This document shows positions 57,043 through 64,000 of a stretch of 64,000 nucleotides of DNA, one piece after another. Position 1 is the stretch's first letter, and every line of letters starts with the position of its first letter. Below the pieces are notes generated by a model that ran no database searches, was not told the DNA's origin, and saw nothing but the letters and a program-made list of their open reading frames with translations. The position numbers and the translations under genes are program-made. The stretch comes from Albugo candida (Eukaryota; Oomycota; Peronosporomycetes; Albuginales; Albuginaceae), in the NCBI GenBank assembly GCA_905220665.1, contig CAJNAR010000145.1:558001-622000 (forward strand). Direction: 5' to 3'.

Positions 57043-57290
57043 AGCTGGCAATTGTGTCCATTTAACCTATCTTTGTATTGGCTGTATCAGGTAGTTTTCA
57101 GAAAGTAACGATAGAACGATCTTGCACCGACTAGCTTAGCTTCGGAAGTCGCTTTTCTTCTTTGATTTTGCGCGCTGAGCGAATAAAAAAAGTTTCTTGT
57201 ACACGTTTAAAAAAAATGGTACCTAGTCCTCACATTTTTGTTCTGATTTACCAAGGTAAACGTGACAGTGTGCTGGGACCTGTATTTCTT
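57043..57290. repeat. Isolated diverged satellite half-unit
   Basis: The start AGCTGGCAATTGTGTCCATT, the middle ACGATAGAACGATCTTG and the end TTACCAAGGTAA follow the order of the satellite half-unit over about 230 bp. It lies about 2.9 kb beyond the last array unit and abuts the truncated end of a gypsy pol gene, so it may be the old array boundary, later split by insertions. Confidence 0.7.
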
Positions 57291-57660
57291 CAATTCATCC
57301 TTGCATTCGTTGTATGTGCACCCGAATGAGCGATGACACATAAACGTTTCTGTAGATCCACAACATGATCTGGTATCCATGTACGTCCCTGTGGATCAAC
57401 CCAAAATAACTTGACCTCATCCTTGGTGTAGTTTGTGGGTGCTTGCTCCATAAATGCCTTGTCTTGGATAGCCCTGGTCTTCTCCAATGAAGGCCATTCC
57501 AAATACGTTTACTCCAGAGGCGACAAATTATTGACAACTGATAAAGCACCGCACTTACCTGACGCGCGCTCTTTGTGATAAGTAGATCGACGTCACCGTG
57601 ATAACAAATCACCGCAGCTATTTCCGCTTTCGGCCACGTGATCTAGAGTATAGAGAAACA
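57290..57660 (-). pseudogene. gypsy-B RNase H end and integrase start
   Basis: Minus-strand frames 57295-57612 and 57290-57502. The first has CYHGDVDLLITKSARQV, matching the post-RNase H block '..HI.G..N.waDlLsR'. The second reads VKLFWVDPQGRTWIPDHVVD and LQKRLCVIAHSGAH, matching the 'd..g..wIP......l...lc..aH.g..gH' block leading into the integrase HHCC finger. The gene stops at 57290 against satellite-derived sequence, so the integrase was lost by truncation. Confidence 0.65.
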
Positions 57661-57783
57661 TATGTAACACCATCGATCATCGTTGGAATTTGTCGGCTCT
57701 GTATCGAACTATCGCATTACCAACACTCATCTGGTCAAATATGAACTGCAGATTTCGATAGCGGTAAACATATGGAATCCTTT

Positions 57784-58181
57784 TTATTGCAGCAACAGGT
57801 ATTCCATCGGCTTGCATGTCTCCATTATAGCAAACGCTTCTTTCTCAACCTTCGCCAATTTCAACATAGATCCTTTGAACAACCGGCTTATGAAAGCGAG
57901 CGGGAAATGATCTTGTCCCCATCTGGGTTTTGATAATTCTCTTTCTGCTATTTGAGTAATGATAGACCCCCGATATTCTTGAGATGCAGCGGTATACAGG
58001 CACACGTACCAGGCATCTTTTGGATGCGCCATAGGCAGCATTTCAAAAAACACTCCCTTAATCTTCTGTGAACATGCATATCAATTCGCACTCCATCCAT
58101 GGCTCCTAGCAACACGATCATGAGGTTCTCTTTCCTTCTGCTTCCTGCAGACTTTGCTGCATTTTCTAGAACGCTCTGCAA
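57784..58181 (-). pseudogene. gypsy-B RNase H
   Basis: Frames 57948-58181 and 57784-58053 overlap at a frameshift. The second reads AHPKDAWYVCLYTAASQEYR followed by GSIITQIAERE. This is the gypsy RNase H start ('lahP.....l.lfTDAS...wg.vlTQi'), with the catalytic D of TDAS changed to A. PLAFISRLFKGSMLKLAKVE and KEAFAIMETC follow; the Glu of the 'w...EKEa.aiv' motif is kept. Confidence 0.8.
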
Positions 58182-58186
58182 ATCTT

Positions 58187-58557
58187 TTACAAGTGTCGTG
58201 TAATTTGGAATGCTGTTTCGCAGTCAGTTTCCTCGATTTTCCGTAGACAAGCCATTCGGTGCCACCACAGTAAAATAACCTTGGCTATTCGGATGTAACG
58301 GTAGTTGCCTGTAGAATCGAAAACAGTCCAAAGAAAAATCGCATCTTGAACCGTCCAAAATTTGCCAGAACTACCTCGAGGTGCTGCAGGGACCATGCCA
58401 GCGAAACCGTCAATTCATTTATTGCCCTTAGGTCCACCGTCATACGGTAAGATCCGACTTCCTTCTTTGCTACAATACGCGGGGCACTTCCCCATCGAGA
58501 TTTCAGATTACTATATATCAAATCGTGCTCCATAAGATTTGCGAGATGTTTATCCAT
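58187..58557 (-). pseudogene. gypsy-B reverse transcriptase
   Basis: The frame opening at 58557 reads HLANLMEHDLIYSNLKSRWG, SAPRIVAKKEVGSYRMTVDL and RAINELTV. This is the oomycete gypsy RT entry ('l..Li..glvy.N..SrWasaPriV.Kk...yRmtvDlRavN'). Downstream, frame 58187-58396 carries YIRIAKVILLWWHRM, the degraded 'tPtRVlmG..d.' region. The YxDD box was not found in any frame, so the catalytic centre is lost or badly eroded. Confidence 0.75.
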
Positions 58558-58896
58558 TTAGTCTTCATGAAGTGGTGGGTATCGCCTGAATTTTACCATG
58601 AACGGTATGGATCCTTCCTTCAAAATGACTTGCAATCGTGCAACATTGACAGAAGGGTCTTCAGCAAATTCCACTCGGAATATATCTCCATATTTGATAA
58701 AAAGGTTCTTTAGCTGGCCGACTAACACCACTGAGGCTCCTGCTTCCTGCGCTTCGGTCACCTTTCCCTCCAATACGGTATCAATAGCTAATTTCTGAGT
58801 TTCGGTACACGTCACTTCCGGGGCGAAAAGACACCGTTCTGCATGGTAAACAGTATGATCTAGGTCTAAATATAGCCTTTCCTCGCAGCTTCGCAA
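58558..58896 (-). pseudogene. gypsy-B protease-RT linker
   Basis: The frame reads LKNLFIKYGDIFRVEFAEDP and SVNVARLQVILKEGSIPFMV, then KFRRYPPLHED. This is the conserved segment before RT ('l..ll..y.DvFR..lg.dPpv.v.pl.v.lk.ga.pv....RRYpplh'). It is directly continuous in sense with the RT frame and is typical of oomycete gypsy elements. Confidence 0.8.
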
Positions 58897-59007
58897 AGAC
58901 TTACTGATGGGAGTCCGTACTTCTTGCTTTTAATCACCGGACGCATTCCAGATTGTTTGCTTCTCTCTTGCTCCTTGCAACATCGCCTCCATCGAATACT
59001 CCATCAT

Positions 59008-59205
59008 CTACATCAAATTTCTATCCATGAGAAACGAGAGTGATACATCTTCTTCATTTACCATGACTTCCATATTCCGCCATACGAGCGGCCCTCCATA
59101 TATAGTGAGTTCCATACAAGCCAAAAGCACACTTGGTTTAACCAATAGTAGCGTCTTTCCAGCGGTGGCTATCTTGAACGGCACTTTTACTACCATTATC
59201 GGCAT
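59008..59205 (-). pseudogene. gypsy-B aspartic protease C-terminal part
   Basis: LTIYGGPLVWRNMEVMVNEE at residues 33-52 and LSFLMDRNLM at the end fit the retropepsin tail ('l.l.t..GplvlrnV...v.....delLlGr.ll'). The active-site DSG would lie to the right (59200-59270), where the frame is broken and no clean motif is seen. The position, 110 bp upstream of the RT linker, is as expected. Confidence 0.5.
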
Positions 59206-59990
59206 ATATTTCTATGACACGTCAGAAATCATACCAAAAGTATTATCCAAATTCAAGCTTTGCTGGTGACTCAAAAAGTTTATTCACGTGTTTTTTGAGT
59301 ACGTACTTTTCTTCGATGATCATCAAGAAATTCATCCTCAATAATACAGCATATGTTTCTATTGAGGATTCTTGATTGCCTACCGTCGAAAGGCCGCTGT
59401 TTGTCACATATTCCTCACTCTACCGGCCTCCCAATGCAATCACATACTCCTTAACATGGATTGCTCTTTCTGCAACCTGCCCTCCATATTGCCTTGACAT
59501 GAAATCCAGAAGCGCTTATTCAGAATACTGAAGCCTTTCTTTTCATGACTCAACCGAATTGCATGATTTGTTCAGCAGCTTTTTCAGATGGCTCAAAATG
59601 CTTCCCCTCCACAACGAAAAAACCCTCAATGCGCGGGCTTGACGCAGCCTTTTCATTTGCGACTTTGCTGGAAGTTACAGTATTGCCTTTTAAACATGGT
59701 TGGAGATATAATCAGCAAGCAGAACGTTTTCCGTTGAATTCCTGTGTATAATTTAGATGCTAAGAGGATTGCTATACTTTGCCTATTGCAAGTGTGATCA
59801 ATCGTTAACGAGTAATTGACGGTTTGATTAAGATTAACCGATCACAACTCTTCCCACTACAAACAACCCACTTAACCTTTCATAAGCTCTATGAGGACCG
59901 CAAACGGACGCAGTCTCTTGCAGACGCTGATGGTTCATGTAACGTTTACGTATCTGTCTGTAACCGATCACGTCTATAAAGTATTGGATT
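59206..59990. other. Possible gypsy gag debris; no firm gene
   Basis: This should be the 5' part of gypsy-B. A minus-strand reading near 59560-59650 gives GFFVVEGKHFEPSEKA, which recalls a zinc knuckle with its cysteines lost ('C..C.g.H....CP'). Nothing is secure. Confidence 0.3.
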
Positions 59991-60620
59991 ATGAATTGGT
60001 CTAAAATCTTCCTAGATATCGCTGCAAAGCTACTGTGCAACGCCCCGATCAAAGCGATTAATATAGCAGAGCATTCTCGTGCTCAAAAACCTCTCTGTTC
60101 TTTCTTACCAGAAGCAATGACCCTGTCGGCCTATATCTTTATCGATCTCGCCGACAAGCCGTGCTGCCGATTGTCCAAAAAACGTTTAAGGAGACCGACA
60201 GACTTCATTTCACCTATACACGGAGAGGACTACCATATCACCATACATCTCACGGCGCGAAACAGGTCAACGATTTTTATACGAGATGACGATGGGCGTG
60301 TCATTGGTAACTACAGGGAAAATGCCCAGGTCATCCCATATTTCTGTCAGCCAAGCTTTATCAGCCTCGTCTTATCGTCTTAGTCACGTCTCTGTCGGAA
60401 GATAGCATGACATCACTCAACACTCTCAACGAAATCACACAAGCATTTCGGTCTCAGATTAACAACCGCGCATCGGGTACAGACAACGACACAGATGAGC
60501 TACTGATATGTAGTCATCCAGTGATTGCTGCCACCATCGTCGAAGCTATCAATCGTCATACCCAGGACACCATATCTCCCATAGAATCCAACGGGAAGCT
60601 GTGTCAACCTTTGACCTAGC
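59991..60620 (+). pseudogene. LINE relic, region upstream of RT
   Basis: Two plus-strand frames (59991-60383, 130 codons, and 60407-60619, 70 codons) precede the LINE RT blocks on the same strand. The second contains LNEITQAFRSQINNRASG and VIAATIVEAINRHTQDTISP, which fits the region between endonuclease and RT of L1-type LINEs ('l.....y..lf........i....v..ai..m......PGpDgl'). The first has charged text (RSTIFIRDDDGRVIGNYREN) resembling the '..i..l.d.dG....d...i' segment in the same region. No endonuclease catalytic motif was found further left. Confidence 0.4.
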
Positions 60621-61650
60621 ACCCTTCTTAGTACCACTCGCAAAACCATACTCACGATCTTTATAAATCGCACCCTCGTAAAGTGGATTCGTGGCACTCT
60701 CCTAGCCAAAGTGGTTTTCGAGTCGCCCGTAGTGCAGCTGATCCGGTCTGGAATCACCGATGGAACATTGCCCAAACGCGTAGCTTTTAGACAAATATGT
60801 ACATTCTACGTATTGACTCCACAAGTCTTTTGGCACCATACATTGACATAGATTGCTGCTCATCATTGACTCGATCTTAGATTCAAACGATGTCGGCTAA
60901 TAAAAGCATTTATACAGCGCCTCTCCCCTTTAACTCCGCCATGGTATTTATGCTGCTCAACATTCGCAACTAGTCATGGTACACCTCAAGGAGATACACT
61001 CTCCCCACTTTTCTTCGTGCTTTATTTGGAAGCGGAGACAAGAGATCTACGCCACCGGCTCCGCGTTTCAATGCGCGCGCTACCCACCATTGAATTCGCC
61101 GATGATAGGAATTTCATTCAGTATCAGACTACTCGTCTTGAGCAAATTCTTCTTGCTGCCGATCACATTTCTGGTCATGGTAATTGACCATCATTGTTAG
61201 CAAACCTGATCGATCGAGTTTTGCTCGTGCACTAAGCGCTACTGACGAATGTTGGCGTTCGGTTCGTACGCTGGTATCAGAACTGGCGCCTTCGAAGACG
61301 TATAGCATCTAATATCTCAAGCAATAGCAGCCTTCAAAAGGTTTGAAAACTTTGGCTCCGTCCTCACCTTCTTCCAAAAACATTACGCGTTCGCTAATAC
61401 AATTCCATTGTGCTAGGTATTTGTTGTACAACTGTGGACCATAGCCTCTCGCAGACCGTGACGTTGGTAGTCTTGAAGTGAATCATCGCCAATAGCTTCG
61501 CAGGGTCCTCGATATTCTCTATTTCCTGAAACGCGGATTTGACCCAGCGCTATACCGCAAGACCACTTCGAATTCACCTAACAAAGTCTCGATGAAAGCT
61601 CTTTGGTCATATCCTTCGTCGCGCACAGCCCATTTCAGCTCAGTTGAACT
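60621..61650 (+). pseudogene. LINE (non-LTR retrotransposon) reverse transcriptase relic
   Basis: Blocks in frames separated by several frameshifts, all plus strand. STTRKTILTIFINRTL at about 60625. SPSQSGFRVARSAADPVW at 60698, the 'q.GFr..rst.d.v...' block. HGTPQGDTLSPLFFVLYLEA at about 60975, the diagnostic LINE 'GvpQGspLSPlLFnly'. PTIEFADDRNFIQY at about 61085, with the catalytic FADD intact. After RT: LLYNCGP near 61425 and LRRVLDILYFLKRG near 61490, fitting the LINE C-terminal 'tYg.etW......l......fhRrqLRrvLgi.yp..isN.aLYrkT'. The enzyme would copy LINE RNA at a nicked target. Many stops make it dead. Confidence 0.75.
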
Positions 61651-62220
61651 TGCTACGATAGAATGATTCTGCTGAAAAAATACTCGCCGAATCCCTTCTT
61701 TAGCTTTTTACGGATCATCGGGTCGTACCCCCACCAACATCCCGATCATTCTCGACAAGGTCCTACGGCTCGACATAAACGTTAATCTCCGAAGCAAATA
61801 CATCATATCTATACGTCTTGTCAAACATCGCACAGGACCGCACCAGATATAAAGTAGTTCCCTCACGTCTCTGCACTATCCAGATTTTTTTATAGGAGTA
61901 AAGAAACAGCCAGGGTGAGAGAAATCGAGAGTCCTATAGGAAGTATTTGATGCCGCCGCAAAACGCTCATTAAAGTATTAATATGGGTGCACGGGAACCT
62001 TTCTAGTTTTACATAAGGAGAGAGTCTAATCAGAGTAGACGTACTTGACTTCGGAACAAGAATCAGCCAAGCGATCGACGAAGTTGTCGTCTGGATTGCT
62101 TTGTAGGAGAACTGTGGAAGATTTATGGAAGTCAAATCAGACGAATACAGAACAAACTTAGCTTGTGATAAAATTACTGTCGTTGCAGAAGCTTGGTAAA
62201 TAAGAACACTGATCAGTTAA
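61651..62220. other. No recognised gene
   Basis: Directly follows the LINE relic and may include its 3' end, but no poly-A tail or target duplication could be fixed. The only longer frame (61890-62135, minus) has no motif. Confidence 0.35.
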
Positions 62221-62224
62221 AGAC

Positions 62225-62500
62225 ATGAGTGCCATCCAGGGGATGTATGAGAAGCTGGATAGAATAGCATCCGACTCTGAGGGATCCAAAACATTCCGAA
62301 AGTTCCGCCGATTAAAACCAGTTAGACCATCTAATGCTGAAATAACGGATCAAAAACATTGCAAAGGATTACGGAGGATGGCGAAGGATTACGAGATGAC
62401 AGACGTATCAGAGGATGATCGTATATCTACTAATGCACCCCATTTTCCAAAGCACCAGATTTATATGGGGATACAGCTAATAACGAAAGAGGTTTCGTGA
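62225..62500 (+). pseudogene. Unknown charged protein fragment
   Basis: A 91-codon frame starting with ATG and rich in Lys, Arg, Asp and Glu (RKFRRLKPVRPS, then AKDYEMTDVSEDDR). No family was recognised. It stands just upstream of a gypsy integrase fragment on the same strand and could be a broken part of the same polyprotein. Confidence 0.2.
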
Positions 62501-62570
62501 AACGTTAGCAACCTTATCACAACACGCTGCTTGCGTTGACCGGATAAACGAAGTATCTAGATACGAGACG

Positions 62571-62780
62571 ATGCCAATACATTACAAAAACGACCTTGGA
62601 TGGTACCGCAAGCTGGACCAGCTGGTCATCGAATACTTGCTCGTACTGAAAGATGGTATGGGTGGTTTTTGTAAATTTGTATCAACAACAGCGTCAAATA
62701 CGGAGGTTACTGATCAAGCGTTGATGAATTGGTTCAAGCGATATGGTGTCGTCTTCTTATGGGTTTCAGTGATGCAGTGA
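62571..62780 (+). pseudogene. Gypsy integrase core fragment, plus strand
   Basis: The frame reads LDQLVIEYLLVLKDGMGGFC, KFVSTTASNTEVTDQALMNW and FKRYGVVFLWVS. This matches the oomycete gypsy integrase core ('yllVlkDdmSGf.el......a.a.....l..Wf..fG....wvSDrG'). The second catalytic Asp (SDRG) is replaced: the text ends WVSVMQ. Its continuation, starting from the GA.HHFVT block, is found only on the opposite strand further right, so this piece is cut off at about 62780. Confidence 0.65.
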
Positions 62781-63282
62781 TGGAGAGACCTAAAAAAAAT
62801 AATAGGCTGAACATCATTTTGTTACGGCTTATTGTCCGTATCTCGTCCACTCCTGAACCAGTATCCTCTGCCTCAACCACCAACGATTTCGAGGTTGTTT
62901 GACTCCGGTAAGTGCAAATAAAAAAGCATTTTTTTTCAGATTCATTCAGTACCGGTATATGGAAAGGTATAAAAGATTCCCATGACCTAACCTTGGGATG
63001 GATACCGAAGCCATCATTTCTCTCTCCTTCTTGTCCTTCATTGTGAACGAAAGAGACCAAAGCTTCCGCCCAAGGTTCGGATGCCACCCATCGTTTAAAT
63101 AACAGCGGGACCTCTTCCGGAAGAATGCTTGCAGGTTCCCAGCTATTTTCAGCAACATCCAAACCGATCCATTCAACTAAAACATCCCAATGATGTTTAT
63201 CTGGATTGATACGGCATTCCAAAAACTTTTGCACCAAATGTTTACCATTTGCATACACTACGTAGTCTTGCAAATCTTCCAA
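62734..63282 (-). pseudogene. gypsy-A chromodomain and C-terminal tail
   Basis: A 182-residue frame. Residues 1-60 read YVVYANGKHLVQKFLECRIN and HHWDVLVEWIGLDVAENSWE, followed by PA. This is a chromodomain ('y.VekIl..R......yLVkWkGl...e.tWEp..'), with the aromatic cage positions partly kept (Y, W, W). Chromodomains at the end of gypsy (chromovirus) integrases guide insertion to marked chromatin, often heterochromatin. The rest (residues 80-182) is not recognised. The true stop is probably soon after the chromodomain, so the tail may be read-through. Confidence 0.75.
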
Positions 63283-63318
63283 ATCTCGCTCGCTGTAAAC
63301 TTACAATCTCGTGACAGG

Positions 63319-63668
63319 CTAGGTACAATTAGCAAACGGTACAACCAACTCTTGGATGTCGTAAGTCCACCCGTTTAGTATTTTCACTACCCAATAAGGT
63401 CCCTTCCAATGTACCATGAGCTGGTTTTTTCGTCGTATAACATTTCCAGATAGAACAAAATCCCCAATTTCAAAATTCACGAGGGACATGCCGTGCTTTT
63501 TGTTGTGTCTACGTCTCGCAGAGTCGTTTCTATTCTGTACCACGTCAAACACTCGTTGATGTATGACGTCCAGCGTAGCTTGAACGTCTCAATGTGCTTC
63601 AGCTGCGTGTCACTAAACCCTGTTCCGTACACGAGAAAAACGGCGTATCGCTGGCTGGTACAGTACAC
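63319..63668 (-). pseudogene. gypsy-A integrase C-terminal domain
   Basis: Frame 63319-63552 reads NDSARRRHNKKHGMSLVNFE, IGDFVLSGNVIRRKNQLMVH and WKGPYWVVKILNGW. This is the GPY/F domain ('l.....r.....r.........f..GD.VL........kl...W.GPy.v......'), which binds DNA and precedes the chromodomain. The partly overlapping 63477-63668 frame gives the upstream piece with TGFSDTQLKHIETFKLRWTS. A frameshift separates them. Confidence 0.8.
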
Positions 63669-63746
63669 TGATCGGATCCTTTCGCGGCAATCTAGTGGAA
63701 GCTGTTACTGAGGCAATTACACCAGGTCGACTGGATCGAAGCTGAT

Positions 63747-63974
63747 TTAACGTTCACTGACACATGGAAGTAAATTTGGCCAATATCCGATCCGCTGTTT
63801 GCGCTTGCTCAGCAGAGACCGCATGACTTTGAGCATTTGACGATTGTTTACCTCCACCGTTCCATTTGCCCACGGGCAAAACGCCGTGACGAAATGGTGT
63901 TTAGCACCCAATAGTTTTTTAATTGCTCCATGACTTCGTTTATGCAATGGTATCCTTGATCCGATACCCTTCAT
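63747..63974 (-). pseudogene. gypsy-A integrase core, third catalytic residue block
   Basis: The frame reads IKKLLGAKHHFVTAFCPWAN followed by GTVEVNNRQMLKVMRSLLSK. This is the gypsy integrase block 'l....g..h.f.tpY.PqaNG.vEr.nr.l...lr.ll', with the third catalytic Glu (GTVEV) intact. It continues off the right end of the window. With the next two pieces it forms the 3' half of a minus-strand chromovirus. Confidence 0.8.
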
Positions 63975-64000
63975 AATGCCACACCATACAATTGATCCGA

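Overview
The window looks like a repeat-dominated, gene-poor stretch of a eukaryotic genome, most probably an oomycete (water mould or downy-mildew type). The evidence is the style of the retroelement proteins: copia gag with an FDGKELYQGL-type block, gypsy pre-RT with RRYPPLH followed by SRWGSAPRIV, and a gypsy chromodomain. These match my memory of Phytophthora-type elements; no database search was possible. I see no intact single-copy host gene, tRNA, operon or CRISPR. Almost every long reading frame is a decayed transposon protein.

Layout, left to right. 1-1.2 kb: minus-strand retroelement gag and integrase debris. 1.2-7.3 kb: mostly unassignable DNA, except a decayed two-frame gene at 5.5-6.5 kb. 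That gene encodes a cysteine-rich ectodomain, one transmembrane segment and a basic tail, laid out like a viral or retroviral envelope protein. 7334-12082: a complete but decayed Ty1/copia element on the minus strand (LTRs, PPT, PBS, probable 5-bp target duplication). 12.18-15.48 kb: a Mutator-like (MULE) element with FAR1/MULE transposase remains on the minus strand; a second, shorter MULE-type element with its own ~190-bp terminal inverted repeats sits inside its left terminus. 15.5-20.0 kb: debris including a ~0.5-kb inverted repeat and a plus-strand gypsy RT/RNase H relic.

20.0-54.1 kb: a very large tandem satellite array, about 65-70 monomers. It is interrupted once by a younger copia element (20816-25219, plus strand) that landed inside a monomer. 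Core monomers come in two lengths, 447 bp and 418 bp, differing by a clean 29-bp deletion. Each 447-bp monomer is an ancient dimer of ~220-bp half-units. The array edges are made of older, more diverged half-units, and one stray half-unit lies at ~57.04-57.29 kb. Size, homogenised core and retroelement-rich flanks make a centromeric or other heterochromatic location plausible but unproven.

54.2-57.0 kb: short tandem repeats, two inverted 18S rRNA fragments forming a perfect 50-bp inverted repeat inside a minisatellite, and a 255-bp MITE-like element. 57.3-59.8 kb: a truncated gypsy pol (PR-RT-RNase H-start of IN) on the minus strand. 60.0-61.65 kb: a plus-strand LINE RT relic. 62.2-64 kb: gypsy integrase and chromodomain pieces in convergent orientation. 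Copia, gypsy, LINE and MULE elements of several ages have inserted into one another and into the satellite, and all are inactivated by stops and frameshifts. Coordinates of decayed pieces are approximate.
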